Translations under genes and position numbers: made by a program | The notes under the pieces: model-generated | Seen by the model: the letters and a program-made list of their open reading frames with translations, nothing else | Database searches by the model: none | What the model was told of the DNA's origin: nothing | Shown: piece after piece, positions 22,521-33,561 of the stretch | Numbering within the stretch: position 1 is the stretch's first letter | Layout: every line of letters starts with the position of its first letter | Assembly (NCBI RefSeq): GCF_963259705.1 | Contig: NC_081846.1 | Location: 91,958,641 to 92,022,640, forward strand | Direction of reading: 5' to 3' | Source: Myotis daubentonii | Taxonomy: Eukaryota; Chordata; Mammalia; Chiroptera; Vespertilionidae | Length of the DNA: 64,000 nt

Positions 22521-22740
22521 ATTTTCTTAACATTTTTATTGATTTCAGAGAGGAAGAGAGAGGAGAGAGAGAGAGAGAAACATCAGTGGTGAGAGTGAAT
22601 CATTGGTCAGCTGACTCCTGCACGCCCCACACTGGGGATTGAGCCCACAACCTGGGTATGTGCCCTTGACCAGATGGAGCCAGTGGCCTTTCAGCCCGCA
22701 GACTGATGCTCAATCCACTGAGCCAAACCGCCTAGGGAAT
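22521..22740 (-). mobile_element. Ves-related SINE
   Basis: TTTATATTTT is duplicated at 22511-22520 and 22741-22750. The tRNA-like head on the right ends CAATCCACTGAGCCAAACCG. The body contains GAGAGAGAGAGAGAG. Confidence 0.9.
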
Positions 22741-22891
22741 TTTATATTTTCTGTACTTCTGATCCACTCTAAACCATCCATTCATTGGCTAATTAAATAT
22801 TAAGTTCCCTGATCAGCTCAGGCATGTGGAAAACTTCAGTATTGATTGGCTCTATTGCATCTTTGGCATTATGAAAAAATAAGGATTACCT

Positions 22892-22932
22892 TCTATCTAT
22901 CTACCTACCTACGTACCTACCTACCTATCTAT
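22892..22932. repeat. (CTAT)n/(CTAC)n microsatellite
   Basis: Tetranucleotide run that changes from CTAT to CTAC units, with one G interruption, and back. Confidence 0.9.
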
Positions 22933-23648
22933 TTGGAAGAACCCAAGAACACTTTATGATTTGAAATATTTATATCTTTGGAATCTAATTGAATGGTAGT
23001 TTCAGATTAGGATTTCATAATGGCAGATTTCACTGTTGTGTGCCGATGAAAGTGTGTATGTGTGTCATGTGTCATTTAGCACATGAATGATAGACATTTG
23101 AAACAGGCACCATAGCCTGGAGGATAGTACATCTTTCTTAGTACATTTTTTTTTTGCATGTTAGTAAGGCTTATTTATTATGACTACTTTACTTATCCAA
23201 ATATGAGGAATGTGTGTATCATTGATGTCATGGCTGTCTTTTGTTTTATATACTGTCCTGTTTTCTTTTATGAAAACATCTTTCTAAACATTATGTTTGG
23301 GAAAGCTGCCATATTTGCATTTATCTTGGCCCCATGTCAAAATTGATTAATCAAGGAAATAGAAAGGTCACCAGAGGCCATTCTGTGTTTTCCAAAACGG
23401 AGCCAAGAAACAGAGCCACTCTCCTTCATAAAGGAAGCCACGGGCAGTGACACTTGAGGGTTAACATGGGTGTTTCCTCTCACCTTCTGGAGGAAGTTAG
23501 TCTAAATTATTTTCAATGAGAAGAATTAAGCCTGCACCACAAAGACAAAGGCACAGGACTCAAGAAAAAAAATCTTTGAAACTTTTGGTCTCTGGTCCTA
23601 GTTATTCCAGAACACAACCATATTCTTGAACTTCCATAGTTTAGGTTC
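22933..23648. other. Unrecognised AT-rich DNA
   Basis: No recognised exon or repeat. Confidence 0.4.
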
Positions 23649-23658
23649 TTCAGTTCTT

Positions 23659-23882
23659 TTGTTGTTGTTGTTAATTCTCACTCGAGGATATTTTTCCATT
23701 GATTTTTAGAAAGAGTGGAAGGGAGGGGGACAGAGAGAGAGAGGGAGAGAGAGAGATCGATGTGAGAGATACATGGATTGGTTGCCTCCCACACATGTCC
23801 CGACCGAGCCTGCAACCCAGGTACACGCCCCTGACCAGAATCTATGCTCTACCCACTGAACAAACTGGCTAGGGCTAGATTG
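23659..23882 (-). mobile_element. Ves-related SINE, older subfamily
   Basis: Same subfamily as 1955 and 54447 (GTTAATTCTCACTCGAGGATA). TTCAGTTCTT is duplicated at 23649-23658 and 23883-23892. Part of the head between CCCCTGACCAGAATC and CTATGCTCTACCCACTG is missing, which suggests a small internal deletion. Confidence 0.88.
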
Positions 23883-23892
23883 TTCAGTTCTT

Positions 23893-25535
23893 ACTTGAAG
23901 AAAGTAGACAAGATCCAAATAGGTAAGACATGCTTTCTTCAAGCTGAGTAATTAAGGGAATTTTAATCAAGAGATTGTTTACAAAGACAAGAGCCAAGAA
24001 AGCACCAGGCGTGGGCAGGAAGAGTGGAGGGCCATTGCATGTCCTACGCCTGAAGGAGCAAGGGGAGGGAAGAGGACCAGAACGCAGAGAGAAAACGCTA
24101 TAAAGAAAGCTTTATGATGGTAACTGTAACCTTTCACAGAGGAATGTAGCCCAAACCAGATGATGCAAGAAGGAATATCCGGGCCTCAAGGTCCTCGTCT
24201 TTGTAAGTTGTCTCTGCTGGTGCCAGAGCAGAGCCAAAGAGCTCGGGGGGGGGGCCTACTGGTAGAATCACGTGGGCCAGCCTCCCAGCACGGCGTAGGA
24301 AGGCAGGGCGGGTGGCGGGGAAGTGTGACGTCCAGCACAGAGTTGATGAGCAGGAGAACGGTCTTGATGAAGGCACCAGCAATTCTTCCCAGTTTTCAAG
24401 TGCCCCCTTAGTCCCTTCAGGTGTCTGTAATGGAGGACTTAGGCAGCAAGAGCTATGACAAAAACAGTGGATTAGCCGTTGATATATCAGCCAGTCCATT
24501 AACCCATGAGACTAACTCTACTTTTCCCAGAAAACAGGCAGTGGAGATACTTAAATACTCCAAGCCAGTGAGGCACCTGCTCATTACTGTTCTCTCACTC
24601 AGTCCTGACAGCAATTAAATCTCTCCACGCTAGTTTTCTCCCTTGACAGCTGTGCCTACCTAAACCACAAGCATTTTATTTTACTCCATCACAGCAAATC
24701 AAACCACTGCTGTACCGTATCAGTTCCCAGTGGCGTCAATCACACAGCGTCTTTGCTCGGAGCCTGAATGTGCACTTGCATATGTTCGTCTGGGAGTTTA
24801 CGCTCAGCCAATCTACTTCTCATCAGCCTGTAGCAGGCATAGTGTGAAGGGGAAGTTTTCCAATATAACTTTTTAAATGAGCTAAGTGAACAATTTGGCT
24901 CCAGAACTTTGAACTCTAAAATTAAACCTAGACAAACCAGTGAAAACAGGATCTGCGGCCAGAGAAGCCCTGCCCGTCTGCACTGCTTTCCCCAGAGCCC
25001 CCGCCCCTTCCACTTTGCTGCTGTGGTTGAGGAAGACAAAGGGTGAGTAGGTAGGTGGAGGTTCACTATATCTCCTGAGAACACCTGGGTGCTGGGGGCG
25101 TCAGAACAATCCAGCCATGGTATCGAGAATAGCTGTTTTCTGAGCTCTGCCTCATTTCTTTAAAAAAATGGGCAGGTACCAAAGTCTACTATTGGATATG
25201 GTCAAAAATAAGTAATAGAAAAACCGACCAACACTCAGTAATGAGGCCATGCCAGTCTCCTGTAGAGACACTGGAAAAAAAGACAAAATTGGTGGAATTG
25301 GTTTTCTATGTTTTCTTTAATGTGTACCCCTAACACTGTGTTGTGTGCTTCTAAAAACACGCTTTTATTATATCTTGGGGATATACAAATAAAGCATATG
25401 TTCTTTGTGTTTGGCGAAGGTTACTTGCAACTAGCCAAACCGGTTTGGAACAGGACAAAGCTCAGGCTGTGAGGATTGCGTATCTGTGTGTCGTTCTGGA
25501 ACATTTGAAGAAAGACCACAGGATGTGGTGTCCTA
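23893..25535. other. Unrecognised DNA
   Basis: There are several 80-120-residue open frames on both strands (24134-24499, 24740-25084), but they lack domains and show no splice-site pattern I can support. Confidence 0.4.
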
Positions 25536-25757
25536 CAGTGGTTCCCAACCTTGGCCGCACGTTAGAATCACCTGGGAATCTTTTTAAACTCCTGATTTCC
25601 GGGCTTCATCCTCCGGAAATTCTGTTTCTTTGTTATGGGGTGGGCCCACAACGTTAGTAACAAAGAAACAGGATTTCCGGAGGATGAGGCCCAGAAATCG
25701 GGATTTTAAAAAGATTCCCAGGTGATTCTAACGTGCTGCCAAGGTTGGGAACCACTG
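25536..25757. mobile_element. Near-perfect palindromic hAT-type miniature element
   Basis: It starts CAGTGGTTCCCAACCTTGG and ends with its reverse complement, CCAAGGTTGGGAACCACTG. The arms of about 105 bp match with only a handful of differences, around a short centre at 25642-25652. CAGTGGTT..AACCACTG termini are typical of hAT elements. It has no coding, and the 8-bp duplication is not clear. It could be a hairpin-forming MER5- or Charlie-like relative. Confidence 0.8.
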
Positions 25758-25818
25758 CCCTAGAAAGTGACACACATTCACTCTGTCAGATGCTTTTCTC
25801 AGCACCTTTACAGGAGCA

Positions 25819-25925
25819 GGCAAAAGTAGGCTGACAGTTGTAAGTACAAGACACAGAATTTATTCTTGCAATTATTAGTAAAGCATTCATTATTGCATCA
25901 TTTTTTTTTTTAGCCTACTGTTGCC
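25819..25925. mobile_element. Miniature inverted-repeat element, mariner-like
   Basis: Inverted ends GGCAAAAGTAGGCT (25819) and AGCCTACTGTTGCC (ending 25925) enclose about 80 bp of AT-rich DNA. The family assignment is a guess from the termini. Confidence 0.5.
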
Positions 25926-25959
25926 GACCACTGTATTTAAGCCATACAACTCACGGTCA

Positions 25960-26100
25960 TTTAGCTGCTCCTGCTGTCAGTACCTGCAGTCACAGAGAAG
26001 GAAACTGAGGCACAGAGACTGAACAGCCAGCTCAGCATCACACATGAGCAGTCAGCAGCCATGATTCACATGCAGCCAGGACCAGTCCAAAGCCAATGCC
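25960..26100 (+). repeat. MIR
   Basis: The MIR core is clear: GGAAACTGAGGCACAGAGAC, then CAGCATCACACATGAGCAG. Confidence 0.75.
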
Positions 26101-26304
26101 ATTTTTTAAAAATAAATTTCAGCCACGGCCATTTTTCATAAAGTGGACGTGAACTCGGCTACTGTGATATATTTTACTAGCCGTGCTTTATCACATGTGT
26201 GTTCTAATGGTCAGGGGAGTCAGCAGTTATAACCACTGTGTATTTCAAAGTCTGTCATACATGGTAGTATTTCATTAAGGCGATGTTATAAAAATAGATT
26301 TGGT

Positions 26305-26533
26305 GCCCTGGCCGGGTGATTTAGTTTGTCGGAGTGTCATCCTTACACCAAAAGGGAGAGGGTTGGATTCCCAGTCAGGGCACATACCTAGGTTGAAGGT
26401 TTGAGCTCTGGTCAGGGCTCTTACAGGAGGCAAGTGATCGATGTTTCTCTCACCTCTCCCCTCCCCCCCCCAAAAAAATAAATAAAAAATAAACAAACAC
26501 AAACATATCCTCTGGTGCGGATTTAAAAAATAT
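26305..26533 (+). mobile_element. Ves-related SINE
   Basis: The head is GCCCTGGCCGGGTGATTTAG. An A-rich tail (AATAAATAAAAAATAAAC) is followed by extra sequence TCTGGTGCGGATTTAAAAAA before the right duplication. ATAGATTTGGT is repeated at 26294-26304 and 26534-26544. The second A-rich stretch may be tail-derived or transduced. Confidence 0.87.
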
Positions 26534-26799
26534 ATAGATTTGGTTCCTAGTTATTCGATCACTTATTCCACAGAATGACTTAGTAAAATACCAATGTAGT
26601 TTTCTACTTACGTGTATCTTAGCATTTCCCAGGATCTCCCAGTTACTTCCCTGACCTGATTATAGTCTGAGGAATGGAGTGTCGTGTCTGAGACCAACAC
26701 AGAAGCTCCCATGTGTCTGAAGTGGCAGCCTGGCTGCGCCTGAGCCGGAGGGCCCTGCAGCCTGCTTCCCTGGCCAGGCGTTACTTTCACGTTTATACA

Positions 26800-26920
26800 T
26801 AAAGAACAGACTCATTGTTTCAATTATGTGTCCAAGGTCACAAAGCCAAGGTCAGAATCATCACTTACACCCAAATCTGCCTGAGGTTAGAATGATATCT
26901 TCTTAGCACTACATTAGAAA
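26800..26920 (+). repeat. MIR-like fragment
   Basis: Resembles the MIR segment CCAAGGTCACAAAGCCAAGG..CCAAATCTGCCTGAGG. Diverged. Confidence 0.45.
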
Positions 26921-28153
26921 ACATGAAAGTCTACTAACCCAGAAATTCCCCTGAATTCACAGTACAAGCTAATCATCCCTTGCAAAAATAGGGGAGGTTT
27001 GCAAAGCCAACTGAGCCCAATCCAGTTTGTGTGGGTCACTGATGGGACAGCGGCATCTGCTGCTCTCAGGAGTGAAGTGACTTCCGCAGCAGCAGCCGGT
27101 CAGACCTGTGGCCCAACCATCTCTCCCCTGTGCCTGGCAGATGTGGAAATATCATGATCCCCCTCCCCCCCCTCCCCCCACCCTCCCCCCACTGAAATGT
27201 CCGAGGGTTGGTTTAACACCCAAGATGCAAACACACACCTAGTGAGGCAGTTCTGCTGAACTATTCAATATGAAGTTCCGTGACATAAAATCTGCGAGGC
27301 GCTGAGCACACGGAGGGGAGAGGCACCAGGCTCACACGTGGAATAGCCGGGGAGGTTTCACGGAGCAGAGGGCTCGGGCAGAATTTAGAAGTATTATTTG
27401 GCTCCTCACGGTGCCCACCATCAAACAACATGCACAAAACAACTTCGAATGGTGTCTCGTTTCTCACTGATTCTCCGGCACTTAGAAAAAGTGCCTGTGT
27501 CACAATTAGTAGTGCTGAATAAATATTTTTGAATTTAAGGTACAAAGTCTATACGTCCCTAAATAGGTCTTCCTTTTATCCAGAGGCACGATATGTATCT
27601 ATTGTTGGTACTTCTGCCATGCCCCTTTGTACCACTTAAAAAAAAAGAAAAGAACTTTTTTAGATACTTGGATGTACTTAGTTTAAAAAGTGTTTAAATT
27701 TAAATTAAGTAAATTTAGGTGGAGCCGCTGGTGGCTGTACAGTGAAGGGACACGTAACACATATGCAGGGGTTGGGGGAGTAACCAGGAGTCTCCCGTTT
27801 TCACTCGGCCATTCTATAAGCACTTAGTGAAAGTCTCTGTGCACACGGAATTAAAGCTTATCGGCAGGCTTTAGCCCAGAGAGGTCTGGTTGGCGCCAGG
27901 CCTGCTGTGGCTCGGCCTCCCACCCGTGGGTTTGCCGGCGTGGCATCAGCACTCTGGATCAGACAGCTTTGTTGTCCGGGTTAGTCCAAAGCATTTAGCC
28001 GTCCTGCCAGCCGCTGACCAGACGGCAGCAGCGCTGCTCACTCACTGAGCCAACCACCAATGCGCCTCTGAATTTTCAGATGTTCCATTAAGGACATTGA
28101 ACTCCTTTTGATGAGGATTAATTTGACAAAAATAAAACCTATGCCTTAGCTTC
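26921..28153. other. Unrecognised DNA
   Basis: A C-rich simple tract (CCCCCTCCCCCC) lies at about 27160-27191. No exon is recognised. Confidence 0.4.
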
Positions 28154-28337
28154 CAGAGGTGAGGAACCTTTTCCTGCCAGGGCCATTTGGATATTTATGA
28201 CATCATTCTCAGGCCATGCAACATGGTCAACTTAAAAATTAGCCTGCTGTATTTGGTCAAACATGTCATTCACTCACTTCTAATGTCTTGGCAGGGCCAG
28301 GCCAAATGATTTTGAGGGCTGGGTGTTCCCACCCCTG
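28154..28337 (+). mobile_element. hAT-type miniature transposon
   Basis: Ends CAGAGGTGAGGAACC and GTTCCCACCCCTG. The interior (GGGCCATTTGGATATTTATG, TTAAAAATTAGCCTGCTG, GCCAGGCCAAATGATTT) is the same family as 13043-13225 in the opposite orientation. Confidence 0.75.
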
Positions 28338-29867
28338 GGAGCAACTGTTACAGAAGAGAAAGAGAATGGAGAAGTGTATCTGAACCACTACTGCTTCTGC
28401 TGCCAGTGCTCATGCTACTCATGCCCAAACCAGAATACATCAGCACTGTGCATGTTGGCAAATGACGTGTTATCCTGTTTATCTGAAACCTGCATGTGGA
28501 GGGCCCCAGACCCGCCAGGGAATGATGGCAGGCGCGGAGGGCGATGGGCAGTCAGAATCTGACAGTGGCAGCTGTGCTACTCGGGACTGGTGCTCCATCT
28601 CTTCTCTCTCCCCGCCTCTCCCCACTTCCCCTTCCCTCTCTCTCCCTCTCTTTCACTCATATACCATGTATACTTAATATAAGGTGGTGAGTGTGGTGAA
28701 GGACAGAGTGTTGGAAGACACCCATTTCCCTCTAAAGTTTAGGATTTCTCTATAAATGTAAAGTTCATAGGGCCCAAGATGGAACCTTTCTTGTCCCAGA
28801 GCTTACGTGGTCCATGATCACAGTGGGCACTAATAAGAATGCAATGACTTGGATTAATCGTGCTTTGTTAGGGTAGTCAGGCTCCTCTACATCAGAAGGT
28901 TTTGTTTGCGACCCAGCAGCGCTGTAACTGAGCTTTATCAGTGGTGGCATCTGCACATGTTATATCCACTTCATCTGTGATTCAGGGGCCATCAGTTTGT
29001 TTATAAATAAATACTTTTTATTTATTAAGTAAATAGAGGGTAGGCATCAAACTTAAGGGAAGTTGAAAAGAGAGTATCCATACACCTTACATTGTAAAAA
29101 TTTTAGCTTTTGAAATAGAGAAATACAATTTTCTGTGTTCAGTAATAATAAGTTTCAAAATTAAATCTGCCAGTTGCCTTAAGTTTGAAAAATGCAGGTG
29201 CTTAGAAGATTGTATGTGGCGCATGGAGAAGCCAGAAAAGATGCTTGTCAGCCATCCACTGAAATAGAAAATGAGCAGAAATTTAGCGGCACTGGTTCTA
29301 CAATATTTAATTTTATTGTATTTGTTTGTGATGCTCAAATTAACAGATGGAGAAATGTGGCACTTATTTACATTCATTCAGGGTATTTTTATTTATGGGA
29401 AAGTAAATATGTATGCAGAGCAAAGCTATAGAACAATGTTACTCTTTCATTTCACAGATGTAATTTCGTGTGTTTGTATGTATTATATACAGCAGTCTGG
29501 ATTTCTAAGAAGCATTTTAATTGCAACAATATTTCTAAGCATTCATATTTACAAATGAATAAATTTTAAATATATTTGTACCTTAATTTATGGAATATTT
29601 TCTGGTCTCCCTTCATTTCTTAATAGCTGTTTCAATTGTAATCCTAGGGTTCTAGCCTAGCTCAAATGTTATCTCACCCTTGGGCTCTATATTATATCCT
29701 CTGGCGAGGAATTCATGCTCATTACTGCTTTTCCAACTCGATTGTTTTTCCTTGTTTAACTATATTAAGTTTGTCACCCATTAATAATGTATCTCATGTA
29801 GAGAAGAATCTGTGAGGCCTCAGCAATGTCAAAGTCACTGAAAAATTGTTTTATATGCCCTGCATTA
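28338..29867. other. Unrecognised DNA
   Basis: Mostly AT-rich beyond 28.7 kb. Small open frames of up to 96 residues have no recognised domain. Confidence 0.4.
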
Positions 29868-30170
29868 AACAGGGTTCTTTAGAATAACAAAAATCCAAAG
29901 CCTAGAGTGGGCAGCAGGTTGTAAAACCTAAGGATGAACCAATGTTGTAGGTCAAGTCTGAAGGCCATCTGCTGGCAGGATGCCTTCTTGTCCTAGGAGG
30001 TCATTCTTTATTCCATGAGGTCCACCTGCATTATAGAGGTTAATCTGCTTTACCCAAAGCCCTCCAATTTAAATCTTAATCTTATGCTAAAACATTCTCA
30101 TAGAAGCATCCAGAATAATGTTTGATCACATATCTGGATCTGTGGCCCAGCCAAGTGGATACAAAAATGG
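29868..30170 (-). repeat. Ancient mammalian interspersed repeat
   Basis: It follows a common old mammalian consensus that I recognise but will not name firmly (possibly LTR-type): ACAGGGTTCTTTAGAATAAC, GAAGGCCATCTGCTGGCAGG, CCAGAATAATGTTTGATCAC, GTGGCCCAGCCAAGTGG. Strand is uncertain. Confidence 0.5.
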
Positions 30171-30540
30171 GCCATCGCTTCCCTGTCTGCTGCCAGTTCC
30201 ACAGAGGACATTAGTGTTTCTACCGCAGAGCCCCAGACCTTGGAGGCGGCTAGCAAATTCCCGGTCTGAAACAAGAGAGACTGAGCCCCCTTACCCTCTG
30301 TCTTAGGTAGAGCTATTAAGGAACGGACCCTGAGAAGAGGATCCTCCTGCAGGTGCTTTATTGAGGAAGTTTTTGGGGGAGAAACCCTTAAGGGAGTGGG
30401 AAAGCAGGACGGGGAAGGGAGCAAAGTGAAGCCACTGTGGAAGTCAGTCGATGCACCTTAGAAGTAGTGTCAGCCATGTCATGTTGCTAGTGGCGAAGGT
30501 TAGACCTCGGCAATTGAGTTCCACTTCAAGGAGAATTCAG

Positions 30541-31451
30541 AAGCTTTTTATTTTTATGTAGTCCCACTTGTTTATTTTCTCTTTAGTTTCTGTGCCGTAG
30601 GAGCTGTATCAGTATAGATACTGCTTGGGCATATATCTGATTTTGCTGCCTGTGGATTTCTCTAATAGTTTTATGGTTTCCCATCTTATGTCTAAGCCCT
30701 TTATCCATTTTGAGAATGGCCATCATCAACAAATCAACAAACAACAAGTGCTGGCCAGGATGCAGAGAAAAAGGAAGCCTCCTGCACTGCTTGTGGGAAT
30801 GCAGACTGGAGCAGCCACTGTGGAGAACAGTATGGAGTTTCCCCAAAAAACTAAAAATGGAACTGCCATTTGACCTAGTGATCCCACTTCTAGGAATATA
30901 TCCCAAGAAACTAGAAACACCAATCAGAAAGGATATATGCACCCTTCTGTTCATAGCAGCACAATTCACCATAGCTAGGATTTGGAAACAACTTAAGTGC
31001 CCATCAGCAGATGAGTGGAGTAAAAAACTGTGGTACATCTACACAATGGAATACTATGCCACTGTAAAAAAGAGTGAATTCTTACCATTTGCAACAGCAT
31101 GGATGAAACTGGAGAGCATTATGCTAAGTGAAATAAGCCAGTCAATGAAAGAAAAATACCACATGATCTCACTCATTGTGGAATATAATGAACCACATAA
31201 ATTGATGAACAAAAACAGATCCAGAGACAGAGAAGCATCGATCAGACCATCAAACTTCAGAGAGAAGGTAGAGGAGGGTCGGGGTAAAGGGGAAAGATCA
31301 ACCAAAGGCCTTGTATGCATGCATATAAGCCTAACCAACGGACACAGACACCAGGGGGGTGAGGGGTAAGGGCATGAGTGTGTGTGTGTGTGTGGGGGGC
31401 AATAGGGGAATAAGGACACATATGTAATACCTTAATCAATAAAGAAAAAAA
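30541..31451 (+). mobile_element. Twin-primed (5'-inverted) bat L1 insertion
   Basis: 30541-30716 is antisense L1 ORF2 (AAGCTTTTTATTTTTATGTA, GGTTTCCCATCTTATGTCTA), matching the text at about 56038-56183. From 30717 the sequence switches to sense ORF2 3' part, 3' UTR and an A-rich tail. GAGAATTCAG/GAGGATTCAG (30531-30540, 31452-31461) is a 10-bp duplication with one mismatch. This is the classic twin-priming product. Confidence 0.92.
30717..31369 (+). pseudogene. L1 ORF2 C-terminal fragment
   Basis: An open frame of about 215 codons covers the end of the L1 ORF2 protein (reverse transcriptase-endonuclease) and runs on into the 3' UTR. It includes the cysteine-histidine knuckle [18 protein letters not shown] (C-x3-C-x7-H-x4-C) and the conserved MEYYATVKK. 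The endonuclease and reverse transcriptase domains are absent, so it cannot act on its own. The long frame indicates a young copy. It is not a host gene. Confidence 0.9.
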
Positions 31452-31461
31452 GAGGATTCAG

Positions 31462-32135
31462 AGCCAAAGAATTCAAATCCAAAGAGCAAGTTTATTCAGT
31501 GAGCAAGGAGAAAGTACACACAAAGAATCGAGCAGGCAGCTGGACAAGCTGCCCCAGGATGTCAGCAAGAACTCTTTTTCTAGCAGTGGGGCTAGCTGGG
31601 AGGGGGTAACTGCTTCTTCTTTAGGCTGACTCATCAGGGCATGTCTGGTTATCTTTGTTCTTGTATGAGTCATCTAAGGCTTGTCCCTGGCCCCTGTTCC
31701 TCCAATAAGGGAGTCTAAACTGCATAAGATATGAAAGGTCTGGGGGTTCCAAGCCGCATGATCAACAATCTACTAGAGGAGGAAGGTCCTATCCCTGTTT
31801 TGCCTGTTTGCCCAGGGTTTTCTGACCTGGCGACCTTCAACACCTGGCCTATTGCTCCTACTCTGCTCATGCCTGTCTAACTGCCCGTGACAATGTGTGA
31901 CCTGACATGAGGCATGGCTGCGGGCTTTATTTCTTGCTGCTGAGTGTCAGTCATGGCCAAAGGCTCTCTGTACACATTGGCTAAGAGGCTTCCTGAGCCC
32001 GAAGGCTTCCTCTGAAGATCAGTTGCAGGTGCGGGCCTTTCGAAGTGTGGAAATACATTTCTAGGCCCAAGATGGACCCACTCCTGCCCAGGATGTCACA
32101 TCAGCAAACTGAAACTTAGGCAATTTTCATGTCCC
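31462..32135 (-). mobile_element. Possible LTR, antisense
   Basis: On the minus strand CTGAATAAACTTGCTC (plus 31484-31499) looks like a polyadenylation signal near the LTR 3' part. The rest is of mixed composition with no coding. The boundaries are set by the neighbouring L1 duplication and the SINE, and are not from LTR termini. Speculative. Confidence 0.3.
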
Positions 32136-32151
32136 TGTAAATGCACCTCTT

Positions 32152-32352
32152 AAAAAAAGAATTTTTATTGATTTCAGAGAGGAAAGGTGAGGGAGGGAAA
32201 GAGAGAAACGAGAGAGAATCATGGAAAAGCTGCCTTCTACACACCCCCTACAGGGGACCAGCCCTAAACCTGGGCATGTGCCCTGACCTGGAATCGAACT
32301 GTGACCTCCTGGTTCATAGGTTGATGCTCATCAGTGAACCACATGAGCTGGG
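32152..32352 (-). mobile_element. Ves-related SINE with 16-bp perfect duplication
   Basis: TGTAAATGCACCTCTT occurs at 32136-32151 and 32353-32368. The body contains TGACCTCCTGGTTCATAGG like the SINE at 7694. The perfect long duplication suggests a young insertion. Confidence 0.93.
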
Positions 32353-32493
32353 TGTAAATGCACCTCTTGATCAGAAATGCAGAATATGTATCAGTCAGCC
32401 AATAGCCAAACGCCAAGCAACCCTGGGCTCTGTACTCATTTTTTTTGTTTTTATTCATTTTCTATTTTTCTCTTCTTTCTTATTTATTTTCTA

Positions 32494-32852
32494 CTAGAGG
32501 CCTGGTGCACAACATTTGTGCACTGGTGGCCGGGGGGTTGTGGTCCCTTAGCCTGGCCTGCACCCTCTTGCAGTCTGGGGCCCCTTGGGGGATGTCCGCC
32601 TTCCGGACATCCCCGGAGGAGTCCTTAGTGCTGCTGTAGAGGCCGGAGAGGCTCCTGCCACCACTTCTGTGCTCGCCAGCTCTGAGCCCGGCTTCTGGCT
32701 GAGTGGTGCTCCCCTGTGGGAGCACACTGACCACCAGTGAGCAGTTCCTGTGTTGAGCATCTGCCCCCTAGTGCTCAGTGCACATCATAGTGACTGGTCG
32801 TTCTGCCATTTGTCGATTTGCATATTAGGGTTTTTTTTTTATATATATAGGA
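32494..32852 (-). mobile_element. Helitron
   Basis: CTAG 32494-32497 after A, then AGGCCTGGTGCAC and the hairpin GTGCACAACATTTGTGCAC. The 5' end is CATATTAGGG, a T run, ATATATATAGGA, then T. An internal hairpin GGGGATGTCCG/CGGACATCCCC lies at about 32587-32613. The CTCF-like sites are degraded (CTGCCCCCTAGTGCTCA at 32761). Confidence 0.93.
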
Positions 32853-33147
32853 TAAGTTGCCTTCTCCAAACCTACACCTACACAGAAATTCTGCACCCAC
32901 CACTGCCCACTGCCACAGTCAGCTTCCTAAGTGCTTTGCTAAAAGCTGCTATAGTTCAATTTTCCTAAACTTTTTAAGGCCGAGAGTAATTCAGCATAGG
33001 AGGATTTTCCTGGCTTTGGCACGCAACTTCTGATACATACTTTTGCTAATTGGAGTGAGAGAAACACCGTTCTTTCCTGTGTACCATTAGTTTTTATGTT
33101 TGTCTTTGACTTTTTTTTTTCTTGCTTTCTATTCAGTTATTTTTCAA

Positions 33148-33561
33148 TTAGAGGCCTGGTGCACAAACTTGTGCACCAATGGGGTCCCTCGGCCTGGCCT
33201 GCGGGATCAGGCTGAAACTGGCTCTCTGACATCCCCTGAAGTGTTCTGGATTGCAAGAGGATGCAGGCCAGGGCAAGGGACCTCACCAGTGCAAAATCAG
33301 GGCCGGGGAGGGACGCAGGAGGTTGGCCAGGTGGGGAGGGACCACAGGAGGGCTCCAGGGCATGTCCGGCCCATCTCGCTCAGTCCCAATCGGCTGGACC
33401 CCAGCAGCAAGCTAACCTACCAGTCAGAGCATTTGCCCCCTGGTGGTCAGTGCACATCATAGCAAGCGGTTGAGCAGCCTTAGCATATCATTACTGTTTT
33501 GTTGGTTGAATGGAGGACTGGATGACAGGACACTTAATATATTAGGCTTTTATTATATAGA
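33148..33561 (-). mobile_element. Helitron
   Basis: The 3' end reads TTAG (a CTAG variant, 33148) after A, then AGGCCTGGTGCACAAAC. The 5' end is TATTAGGCTTTTATTATATAGA at 33561 before T. Same subfamily as 15411. It carries a CTCF-like core at 33433. Confidence 0.92.
33433..33449 (-). promoter_or_regulatory. CTCF-like motif inside a Helitron
   Basis: The plus strand reads TTGCCCCCTGGTGGTCA, one change from the 17-mer seen in other copies, and that change is at a tolerated edge position. Confidence 0.42.

Noticed and set aside
24134..25084. Frames of 114-121 codons as exons
   Set aside because: No recognised domain. Length is within chance expectation, and no splice-site framework could be supported.
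30710..31369. 219-codon frame as a possible host gene
   Set aside because: It is the C-terminus of L1 ORF2 plus 3' UTR.
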